A DNA stretch of 64,000 nt, taken from the NCBI GenBank assembly GCA_963700925.1, contig OY969553.1, positions 1,178,001 through 1,242,000 of the forward strand, read 5' to 3'. Below, piece after piece: positions 57,206 to 64,000 of the stretch. The notes beneath the pieces are model-generated. The model was not told the DNA's origin and did no database searches. It saw nothing but the letters and a program-made list of their open reading frames with translations. This DNA is from CAWJMD01 sp963700925. Lineage in GTDB: Bacteria > Actinomycetota > Actinomycetes > Actinomycetales > CAWJMD01. Each line of letters starts with the position of its first letter. Position 1 is the stretch's first letter. The position numbers were made by a program, and so were the translations under genes.

Positions 57206-57912
57206 CAGATGTGGATCCCGCACTCTGTCTTGTCGAAGCCTTCCCACCGGCCGGCCCGGAGGTCACTTCCGGACTGGACGCGCTTCGTGCAGGGGGCGCA
57301 ACCGATGGACGGGTAGCCCTGCTGCAGAAGCGGGTTCGTGGGTACGTCGTGCTGGGCCACGTACGCGTCGATGTCGTCCTGGCTCCAGGCTGCGAGCGGG
57401 TTCACCTTCACCACGGCGTTCGTGGTGTCCCACTCCACGACCTTGGTGCCCTTGCGTGTCTCGGCGTCGCCACGCCGCACGCCCGTCGCCCAGGCCTCGT
57501 ACCGGGTGAGCGTCTGACGCAGCGGAACCACCTTGCGCATCTCGCAGCACCGCACCGGGTCCCAGCTGTGCATCCGGTCGCCGAACTCCTCGTCCTGCTC
57601 GGTGACCGTCCTCCGGGGCTGGATGTTCACAACGGTGACCGGCAGCCTGCGGGCCACCTCGTCGCGAGTCTGCAGGGTCTCGTCGAAGTGGTATCCGGTG
57701 TCGAGGAAGAGCACGTCGACGTCGGGCAGCGACTGCGAGATCAGATGTGGCAGAACGGCTTCTGCCATGCTGCAGGCGACGGCGAGACCGCGGCCGAACT
57801 CCTCGACCGCCCAGGCGACGATCTCGTCAGCGGGAGCATTCGCCAGGCGCCGGTCGGCGTCCAGCGCGACCTTCCGTAGCTCGCCTGCGGGGCGCAGCGT
57901 CATCGTGCTCAC
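57205..57912 (-). CDS. cysH: Adenylylsulfate reductase, thioredoxin-dependent
   Basis: 235 residues. PP-loop-like VACSMAEAVL region, and both [4Fe-4S] Cys pairs (RCCEMRK and CAPCTKRV), which marks an APS rather than PAPS reductase; the C-terminal active Cys is in ECGIHI. Makes sulfite for the reductase encoded upstream. ATG overlaps the sir stop by four bases. Confidence 0.93.
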   Translation of the reverse strand: MSTMTLRPAGELRKVALDADRRLANAPADEIVAWAVEEFGRGLAVACSMAEAVLPHLISQSLPDVDVLFLDTGYHFDETLQTRDEVARRLPVTVVNIQPRRTVTEQDEEFGDRMHSWDPVRCCEMRKVVPLRQTLTRYEAWATGVRRGDAETRKGTKVVEWDTTNAVVKVNPLAAWSQDDIDAYVAQHDVPTNPLLQQGYPSIGCAPCTKRVQSGSDLRAGRWEGFDKTECGIHI

Positions 57913-59636
57913 AACAGGACCTCCCCTTCGACACGGTGTGCCCAGGTGGCGAACGTCTCACTGCCGGAACGCTGCTCGAGGAAGCGGCGCACGATCCGCT
58001 CGACGTAGTCCGGCAGGTCGTCGGCAGTGACCTTCAGCCCCCGGACGGTGCGTCCCAGCCCTGGCTCCTCGCGGTCGTCGGACGCCAGGCCACCGCCCAG
58101 GTGCACCTGGAAACCGGGTACCTGCTCGCCGTCGTCACCCGCGACCAGCTGGCCCTTCAGCCCGATGTCCGCGGTCTGGATGCGCGCACAGGAGTTGGGG
58201 CATCCGTTGACGTGCAACGTGATCGGACGGTCGAGCTCCACACCTGAGAGCCGACGCTCGAGCTCCGCGATCGCCGTGGCCGCCGTCGCCTTCGTCTCGA
58301 CGATGGCCAGCTTGCAGTACTCGATGCCCGTGCAGGCCATCGTCGACCGACGGAACGGGCTGGGACGGGCGGTCAGCCCGAACGCCTCGAGCCGCCTGGC
58401 GAGACCGGCCGCGCGCCTCGGCGGCACGTCGAGCACCAGCAGCTTCTGGTGCGGGGTGAAGCGCACGCGCTGCGACCCCACTCGCTCGGCCTCCGAGGCG
58501 ATCCCGGCCAGCACCGTGCCGCTGACCCGTCCGACCGTCGGCGCCAGGCCGACGTAGTACCGACCGTCGCGCTGGCGGTGTACCCCGACATGGTCACCGG
58601 GGCCCGTCGGCGAGGGCGGCGCCGGCCCGTCGGGCAGCGGCGCACCGAGGTACTCGTTCTCCAACACCTCGCGGAACTTGGCCGGACCCCAGTCTGCGAG
58701 AAGGAACTTGAGCCGGGCCTTGGTGCGCAGGCGGCGGTAGCCGTAGTCGCGGAACAGCCGCACAACGGAGACCCAGACCTCGGGGGCGAGCTCCGGGGTG
58801 ACGAACGTGCCGAGGCGCTCGGCGAGCCGTGGGTTCGTCGACAGGCCACCGCCGACCCACAGGTCGTAGCCGGCACCGAGTGTCGGGTGCACGACACCGA
58901 CCAGGGAGATGTCGTTGATCTCGTGGACGACGTCCTGGCTGGGGTGCCCGGTCACTGCCGTCTTGAACTTGCGCGGCAGGTTCGCCAGCTCGGGGTCGCC
59001 GATGAAGCGCCGGTTGATCTCGGCGATCACCGGCGTCGGGTCGATGATCTCGTCGGCGGCGATCCCCGCGACGGGGCTGCCCAGGATGACCCGCGGCGTG
59101 TCCCCGCAGGCCTCCGTCGTCTCCAGCCCGACCGCCTCGAGCCGCCGCCAGATCTCGGGCACGTCCTCGACCCGGATCCAGTGCAGCTGCACGTTCTGCC
59201 GGTCGGTGATGTCGGCGGTGTCCCGTCCGAAGTCGGACGAGATCTGCGCGATCACGCGCAGCTGTTCGGTGGTGAGCGCACCCCCGTCGATGCGGACGCG
59301 CAGCATGAAGTACTTGTCCTCGAGCTCGTGCGGCTCGAGCTGAGCGGTGCGGCCGCCGTCGATGCCCGGCTTGCGCTGGGTGTAGAGCCCCCACCAGCGC
59401 ATCCGTCCGTGCAGGTCGTCGGGGTCGATCGAGTCGAAACCCAGCCGCGAGTAGATCTGCTCGATCCGCTCGCGCACGTTCAGCCCGTTGTCGGCGGCCT
59501 TGAACTCCTCGTTGTGGTTGAGGGGCTCCTTGCCGTCGACGGCCCACTGGCCGTGGGACCGCGAGCGTGTCGGCCGCGGCGGGCGCGGCGCCGCCACCGG
59601 TGCCACGGGATCGGCTGCGGGTGTCGAGAGCGTCAT
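57909..59636 (-). CDS. sir: Ferredoxin-dependent sulfite reductase
   Basis: 575 residues. Typical actinobacterial start region (KEPLNHNEEFKAADNGLNVRERI). Two ferredoxin-like halves (TDRQNVQLHWIRVEDVPEIW; RFTPHQKLLVLDV) and the siroheme/[4Fe-4S] Cys set in TMACTGIEYCKLA (about residues 428-440) and HVNGCPNSCARIQ (about 473-485). GIEYC/GIEFC and the downstream cysH support sulfite rather than nitrite as substrate; nitrite is served by NirBD. First gene of sir-cysH-cysG. Confidence 0.93.
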   Translation of the reverse strand: MTLSTPAADPVAPVAAPRPPRPTRSRSHGQWAVDGKEPLNHNEEFKAADNGLNVRERIEQIYSRLGFDSIDPDDLHGRMRWWGLYTQRKPGIDGGRTAQLEPHELEDKYFMLRVRIDGGALTTEQLRVIAQISSDFGRDTADITDRQNVQLHWIRVEDVPEIWRRLEAVGLETTEACGDTPRVILGSPVAGIAADEIIDPTPVIAEINRRFIGDPELANLPRKFKTAVTGHPSQDVVHEINDISLVGVVHPTLGAGYDLWVGGGLSTNPRLAERLGTFVTPELAPEVWVSVVRLFRDYGYRRLRTKARLKFLLADWGPAKFREVLENEYLGAPLPDGPAPPSPTGPGDHVGVHRQRDGRYYVGLAPTVGRVSGTVLAGIASEAERVGSQRVRFTPHQKLLVLDVPPRRAAGLARRLEAFGLTARPSPFRRSTMACTGIEYCKLAIVETKATAATAIAELERRLSGVELDRPITLHVNGCPNSCARIQTADIGLKGQLVAGDDGEQVPGFQVHLGGGLASDDREEPGLGRTVRGLKVTADDLPDYVERIVRRFLEQRSGSETFATWAHRVEGEVLL

Positions 59637-59660
59637 GGGTCCTTCAGGGACGGGGACGCG

Positions 59661-59694
59661 GTGACCTATTCCCGCCGCTCGGCGTCAAGGTCAC
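59661..59694. promoter_or_regulatory. Inverted repeat upstream of sir
   Basis: GTGACCT (59661-59667) and AGGTCAC (59688-59694) are perfect 7-bp arms, 20 bases apart, centred about 40 bases before the sir ATG. A likely operator or hairpin in the promoter/leader of the sulfur operon. The rest of 59637-59907 shows no gene; a small hairpin (59814-59830) may end the TAXI-TRAP transcript. Confidence 0.4.
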
Positions 59695-59907
59695 ACGCAT
59701 CCGGTGGGACCTGCGGGAGTTGCCAGGTCAGGCCGGAACGGGGCGACACATGAGGGAGCTCTGCAGGCGCTGAAGATCCACGTGACGACGGGTCACGAGG
59801 TGTGCGCTGCGACTGGCGATCACGTCGCCAAGGGTAACAAGCGTCTCGACGATTGGGACCATGGTGTCCAGATGGCGGACGCGGGTTGCGTCCCGCGCCT
59901 CCAGGCC

Positions 59908-60879
59908 TCAGTTGCTGTGGTCCCGGAACCACAACACGGCGGCCTCGTGCAGCGGGACCGTGCCGGTGGCGATGGCGCTGCGGCGGTTCAACCGTTCCGC
60001 CTCCGGATGCGCGTCACGTACGCCGGCCGGGCCGAACAACACGTCGAGCACCGCGCGCACGTCCTCGTCCGCTGCCTCACACCGCACGACGAGGTAGTTG
60101 GCCACGCTGACCGTCGGCACCTCCTCCCGGCTCCGGTAGACCGACGCCGGAATCGTGCTGGCGCGGTAGACGCTGCCGTGTGCCTGGACGAGATCGAACG
60201 CCACCGATCCCACGTCGAGCAGCCGCACGTCGTGCTCGGTCGCCAGCTGGCCGATGGGTCCGGTCGGCAGACCGCCACTCCAGAACATGGCGTCGACCTC
60301 ACCGTCCGCCAGCGCCGTGGCTGCCGCCGCCACGTCCAGGTTCACCACCTGCACGTCGGTGCCGGGCTGGAGGAGGACGGCGGCCAGGACACGCTCGGCC
60401 ACGAAGGCAGTCCCCGATCCTGGGGAGCCGATGGCGACCGTCCGACCTCGAAGCCCGGCGAGATCCTCGATACCCGAGCCGGCGAGCACCACGGCCTGCA
60501 CATAGTTGTCGTAGAGGCGGGCGACGGCGCAGAGGCTGCCCGGCGCGGCGAAAGGTTCTGCCCCCTCCACCGCGGACGCTGCGACGTCGGCGAGCGAGAA
60601 CCCCGCATCGGCTTCGCCGTCCAGCACGCGGCTCACGTTCTGCACCGAACCGTCGGAGTTCTCGGCGGTTGCGGTGATCTCCTCGCCCGTCAGGGCCTCC
60701 GCGATGGCACGCCCGTAGACGTCGTAGACCCCGCCGGTGTTGCCGGTGGTCAGCACCAGGTCGCGCGCCGGGCCGGGCGGCTCGGTGCAGCCAGCGACGG
60801 CGAGCAGGCCCGACAGCCCGAACGCGAGCGCGAGCAGCCGGGCACGGTGCATGCCCGGCAGCATCGCAGCCCAGCTCAC
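59908..60879 (-). CDS. TAXI-family TRAP transporter solute-binding lipoprotein, second copy
   Basis: 323 residues. Lipobox LAVAGC with Cys31. The TAXI signature LVLTTGNTGGVYDVYGRAIAEAL and later SDGSVQNVSRVLDGEADAGFSLADVAA, IGSPGSGTAFVAERVL, MFWSGGLPTGPI are present. Captures an organic acid or amino acid outside the membrane and delivers it to the permease. GTG at 60879 overlaps the stop of the other receptor and has GGAGG before it. Divergent from its sister: about one third of positions look shared. Confidence 0.82.
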   Translation of the reverse strand: MSWAAMLPGMHRARLLALAFGLSGLLAVAGCTEPPGPARDLVLTTGNTGGVYDVYGRAIAEALTGEEITATAENSDGSVQNVSRVLDGEADAGFSLADVAASAVEGAEPFAAPGSLCAVARLYDNYVQAVVLAGSGIEDLAGLRGRTVAIGSPGSGTAFVAERVLAAVLLQPGTDVQVVNLDVAAAATALADGEVDAMFWSGGLPTGPIGQLATEHDVRLLDVGSVAFDLVQAHGSVYRASTIPASVYRSREEVPTVSVANYLVVRCEAADEDVRAVLDVLFGPAGVRDAHPEAERLNRRSAIATGTVPLHEAAVLWFRDHSN

Positions 60880-61895
60880 CCGGCGGCGCCCTCCTCGATA
60901 CCGCGCATCGCACCGGTCGCAGGCGGGACGGCACCCGTGGACACCGCGGTCTCGGCCGTGATCTGGGCAGCGGAGGCGTTGACCTCGGCCATCTCCGGAG
61001 CCCGCTGGATCAGCGTCTTGGCGATGACGCACGCGAGCTCGGGGTCCATGTCGTCGCGCACGAGCAGCACGTTCGGCACCACGATCGTCGGCGTCTCGGA
61101 GTCGGTGCCGTAGGTCTCCGAAGGGACCTCCCCTGCTTCGTAGGCCTCGTTCACCTTCTGCATCTCGGGCAGCAGGTCGGAGATGTCGAGCAGCTCGATG
61201 TCGTCCCCGGCCGAGGTGAAGAGGTCGGTCAGGCCCGGCGTCGGGAGACCGCCACTCCAGATCAGCGCGTCGATGGAACCGTCCTTCATCCCGTCGACGG
61301 TCTTGGTCAGGTCGAGGCGCTGGGCCGTCACGTCGGCCTCGGGGTCGATGCCGGCTGCGAGCAGGAGCCGTGTCGCGATGACCTCGGTGCCGGACTTCGG
61401 CGAGCCCGTCGACACGACCTTGCCGCGCAGGTCGGCGAACGACTCGATGCCTGCGTCCTTGCGCACCACGACCTGCGTCACGTTCGTGTGGATCCTCGCC
61501 AGGGCGCGGACTGGCTGCTTCTCCGGAGAGAAGCTGGCTGTTCCGGCCACCGCGTCGGCGGCGGTGTCGCTCAGGGAGAACGCGACCTGGAAGTCGCCGG
61601 CCACGAGCTGCTCGATGTTCTGCACCGAGGCGCCCGTCTCGGCGGCCGTTGCCTTCACCGTGCCACCGGTGGCGTCCGAGAGCTGTTCTGCGAGAGCGCC
61701 ACCGAGGGCGTAGTAGACGCCGGTGGTGTTACCGGTCGCGATGCCGATCCGCGTGGGTTCCGTGACCTCGCAGGCGAGGTCGGCGTCATCGACAGAAGGG
61801 GCCGGGCCGCTCGAGGTGGTGCTCTGCTGACCTCCGCACCCCCCGACGGCGAGCGCGGCGACGGCCAGGAGGGCTAGGGCAGGACGGTGACGCAT
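60876..61895 (-). CDS. TAXI-family TRAP transporter solute-binding lipoprotein, first copy
   Basis: 339 residues. Lipobox AVGGC with Cys20. TAXI features IGIATGNTTGVYYALGGALAEQL, GASVQNIEQLVAGDFQVAFSL, VSTGSPKSGTEVIATRLL, LIWSGGLPTPGL. ATG 61895 with AAGGAG. Stands between the permease and the second receptor, so one transporter appears to have two receptors. Confidence 0.88.
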   Translation of the reverse strand: MRHRPALALLAVAALAVGGCGGQQSTTSSGPAPSVDDADLACEVTEPTRIGIATGNTTGVYYALGGALAEQLSDATGGTVKATAAETGASVQNIEQLVAGDFQVAFSLSDTAADAVAGTASFSPEKQPVRALARIHTNVTQVVVRKDAGIESFADLRGKVVSTGSPKSGTEVIATRLLLAAGIDPEADVTAQRLDLTKTVDGMKDGSIDALIWSGGLPTPGLTDLFTSAGDDIELLDISDLLPEMQKVNEAYEAGEVPSETYGTDSETPTIVVPNVLLVRDDMDPELACVIAKTLIQRAPEMAEVNASAAQITAETAVSTGAVPPATGAMRGIEEGAAG

Positions 61896-61907
61896 GGTGG
61901 CTCCTTG

Positions 61908-61967
61908 TCGGATGTGCAATCGGATGTGCAATCGGATGTGCAGTCGGATGTGCAGTCGGATGTGCAG
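61908..61967. repeat. 12-bp tandem repeat between TRAP permease and receptor
   Basis: Five consecutive 12-bp units (TCGGATGTGCAA twice, then TCGGATGTGCAG three times) and a decayed sixth fill the 89-bp spacer, just upstream of the receptor ribosome site. Confidence 0.85.
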
Positions 61968-61984
61968 TCGGACGATCAGTGCGG

Positions 61985-64000
61985 TCAGTCGGCGGGTCGG
62001 GCTCGGAGGCGGACCAGGTGAAGGCCGGCCGCGGCGGCCAGCAGCGCAAGGCCCAGTGCCACCGCAAGCGGCTCGATGTAGAGCAGGAGCAGGGCGGCGG
62101 ACGCGCAGAGCGCGCGCTCCCACCACGTCGCTCGCCTCACCAGCCAGCCGCCGGTGGCGGCCGCCAGCGCAGCTACTGCCACTGCCGACACTGCGGCGGC
62201 GACGAGCACGTCGCCCGGAGAGCCCGTCATCAGCAGGTTTCCGCCGGCAGGTGTCAGCACGATCGCCAGGGGCACCAGGAACGCGGGGAGTGCGTATCGC
62301 CACGTCCGCCACATAGTCGCGACGACGTCGCCGCCCGTCACCGCCGCGGCAGCCACCGCAGCCAGGGCCGTCGGCGGAGTGACCTCCGACAGCACGGCGT
62401 AGTAGAAGATGAACATCGCAGCCTCGGGGGCGCTGACACCGAGCGCGACCAGGGCCGGCCCGATGATGACCCACGAGATGATGAAGGACGCGGTGACCGG
62501 GACGGCGAGACCCAGAACCGACACTGCGACAGCGGACATCACCGCGGTGAGTGCCAGGACCGTGCTCGGGCTGCTGGCCAAGCTCTCCGCCGTCCCCACC
62601 ATCAGCGAAGCCAGCTGCAGCCCGACGCCCGTCTTGGTGATGGTCGCCGTGATGATGCCCGCTGCCGCGCAGACGGCGATCACGGGGAGCACGCCGCGCG
62701 CTCCCTGCACGAGCGCCGCCAGGCACCGGCGAGGCGTCATCGCGTCGGGCAGGTGCAGCACGGACAGCACGACGGCGGCACCGATCGCGAGCAGGACGGC
62801 ACGAGGCGCCGACAGGCCGGCGACCAGCGCGCCGATCATGACGGCGAGCGAGGACAGGTGGTAGCCGTACCGCGCGAGGGTGCGCCACGGCGCGGGAACG
62901 TCGACGTCGACCGCGCGGGTGCCGAACCGCCGCGCGTCGATCTCGACGGCCAGGACGATGCCGAGGTAGTAGAGCAGGCTCGGCAGCACCGCCCACAGCA
63001 GCACCTTGAGGTACGAGACCTGCAGGTACTCGGCGATGATGAAGGCCGCCGCCCCGAGGGTGGGGGGCGAGAGGATCGCGCCGATGCCGGCCGCCGCGAG
63101 CATCCCTCCCGCTGCCTCCCGCGGGTAGCCGGCCCGGCGCAGGATCGGCCACGTGACGGCGCCGAGGCTCACTGCGGTGGCGGCGCCCGACCCCGACACC
63201 GTCCCCAGCAGGAAGCCCGTCATGGTGACCGTCCGGCCGGGGGCGTTGCGTGACCGTCCGAAGGCGCCGAGCGACAGGTTGACGAAGAACCGTCCGGCAC
63301 CGGAGTGGTCCAGGACCGCCCCGTAGACGGTGAAGAGCACGATGTACGTCGCCGCGACGTCGAGGGGCGTTCCGTAGAAGCCCGAGGCGTCGTTGAACAG
63401 GGCGTTGACGATCTGCGAGAAGTCCATCCCCCGGTGTGCGATGTCCCAGCCCTGCGGCAGGAATCCGCCGTAGTACGCGTACGCGAGGAACACGACACAG
63501 ATGGCCGGCAGGATCCAGCCGGTCGTGCGCCGGCAGGCCTCGAGGACGAGCAGGAGCAGCACGCCACCCGCCACCACGTCCACAGGCACCAGGGCGCCTT
63601 GCCGGTCGAGGAAGGCGTCGTAGCCGCCACCACCCTGGCCACCCAACGACACCGGGAGCAACGGGTAGGCGGCGACCGCGAGCGAGAGGACGGCGAGACC
63701 CCAGTCAAGCGCGGACGGGGCCTCGCCGTCGAGGTGGGCGCGCCAGTTCACCGGGAGCGGAATGCGCTGCGGCAGTTGGGGTCTGTAGGCGAGAAAGACC
63801 AAGGGCAGCGCGATGGAGAGCACCACGATCAGGTAGTACTGGCTGCCCTGCTGAAGGGGCCGAACCACCTGGACCAGAGCCAGTACGCCGAGTACCGCGC
63901 AGACGCCGGAGACCAGCAGCGCAGGCCGTCCGCGCAGTCGCCGTGCCGGACGCTCCTCCTCGAACTCGGATGCCAGCTCGGCCACGTCGGGAGACCACGC
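61985..64000 (-). CDS. TRAP transporter fused permease (TAXI type), 5' end near or beyond the window
   Basis: At least 666 residues from GTG 63985 with about 16 or more hydrophobic segments: an N-terminal small-permease (DctQ-like) part and a large DctM-like part. Signature stretches: GTVSGSGAATAVSLGAVTWP, AAAGIGAILSPPTLGAAAF, FIFYYAVLSEVTPPTALA. The reading frame stays open to the window end (AWSPD before the GTG), so the true start may be outside. Forms the Na- or H-driven channel for both receptors. Confidence 0.88.
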   Translation of the reverse strand, partial: AWSPDVAELASEFEEERPARRLRGRPALLVSGVCAVLGVLALVQVVRPLQQGSQYYLIVVLSIALPLVFLAYRPQLPQRIPLPVNWRAHLDGEAPSALDWGLAVLSLAVAAYPLLPVSLGGQGGGGYDAFLDRQGALVPVDVVAGGVLLLLVLEACRRTTGWILPAICVVFLAYAYYGGFLPQGWDIAHRGMDFSQIVNALFNDASGFYGTPLDVAATYIVLFTVYGAVLDHSGAGRFFVNLSLGAFGRSRNAPGRTVTMTGFLLGTVSGSGAATAVSLGAVTWPILRRAGYPREAAGGMLAAAGIGAILSPPTLGAAAFIIAEYLQVSYLKVLLWAVLPSLLYYLGIVLAVEIDARRFGTRAVDVDVPAPWRTLARYGYHLSSLAVMIGALVAGLSAPRAVLLAIGAAVVLSVLHLPDAMTPRRCLAALVQGARGVLPVIAVCAAAGIITATITKTGVGLQLASLMVGTAESLASSPSTVLALTAVMSAVAVSVLGLAVPVTASFIISWVIIGPALVALGVSAPEAAMFIFYYAVLSEVTPPTALAAVAAAAVTGGDVVATMWRTWRYALPAFLVPLAIVLTPAGGNLLMTGSPGDVLVAAAVSAVAVAALAAATGGWLVRRATWWERALCASAALLLLYIEPLAVALGLALLAAAAGLHLVRLRARPAD

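Noticed and set aside
57909..59636. Sulfite reductase gene as a ferredoxin-nitrite reductase
   Set aside because: It is coupled to an APS reductase with intact Fe-S cysteines, and nitrite reduction is already covered by nirBD.
59637..59907. A SAM or cobalamin riboswitch before the sulfur operon
   Set aside because: No conserved core of either class could be found by eye; only a short inverted repeat is present.
61908..61980. Regular 12-bp repeats as a CRISPR array
   Set aside because: No spacers between units and no cas genes; a plain tandem repeat.
60876..63152. Longer version of the first TAXI receptor reaching back into the permease
   Set aside because: The lipobox signal peptide and AAGGAG fix the start at 61895; the upstream part is out-of-frame permease DNA and tandem repeat.

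Overview
This is a high-GC actinobacterial chromosome segment. Support comes from the RpoB/RpoC and NusG protein types, GTG and TTG starts, GTGA/TGATG start-stop overlaps, TANNNT -10 boxes, a complete Mce lipid-import operon, a NnaR-type regulator and a rpmG-hadA-hadB-murB neighbourhood. The gene order suggests the Nocardioides/Aeromicrobium group; that placement is inference. Most of the left half is transcribed leftwards.

Layout. 1-6.6 kb: rpoC (3' end cut by the window) and rpoB. 6.9-18.3 kb: a twelve-gene operon (mceG, yrbE4A, yrbE4B, mceA-F, two Mce-associated proteins) lying between rplL and rpoB, so the usual rplJL-rpoBC linkage is split. 18.5-19.7 kb: rplL and rplJ with an L10-leader-like attenuator. 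19.9-22.2 kb: a three-gene cassette (four-helix membrane protein, HNH nuclease toxin with an Flp-pilin-like N-terminus, SUKH-like immunity protein) placed between rplJ and rplA. 22.4-25.2 kb: rplA, rplK, nusG, secE and tRNA-Trp. 25.4-26.6 kb: an aspartate-type aminotransferase.

26.7-36 kb: nitrate assimilation. There is a NarK transporter, nitrate reductase, its FAD/[2Fe-2S] partner, nirB, nirD and nnaR. The narK and nirB promoters share a GAAAC-N10-TAGCGT architecture. 36-39.7 kb: an ABC exporter followed by a two-component system. 39.7-44.6 kb: class V aminotransferase, adenosine deaminase, DinB-like protein, a frameshifted CbiX chelatase, a palindromic repeat pair, a SnoaL-like protein and RidA. 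44.6-48.4 kb: murB, MFS transporter, hadB, hadA, rpmG and two tRNAs. 48.5-50.6 kb: a frameshifted repeat-rich membrane protein, tRNA-Tyr and yajQ.

50.6-52.9 kb: the remnant of an integrative element inserted at the 3' end of yajQ. Its ends are a 20-bp direct repeat of the yajQ terminus; it carries an integrase fragment, a PPOX-fold protein and an alpha/beta hydrolase. 53-56 kb: secreted and membrane proteins of mostly unknown role. 56-59.6 kb: sulfite reductase, cysH and a SirC-SUMT fusion, i.e. sulfate assimilation plus siroheme synthesis. Siroheme also serves NirB upstream. 59.9-64 kb: a TAXI-TRAP transporter with two receptors and one fused permease, open at the window edge.

Three genes (nusG N-terminus, cbiX, the repeat-rich membrane protein) look frameshifted. 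Sequencing or assembly indels should be excluded before biology is inferred from them. Reading was by eye; no similarity search was run.
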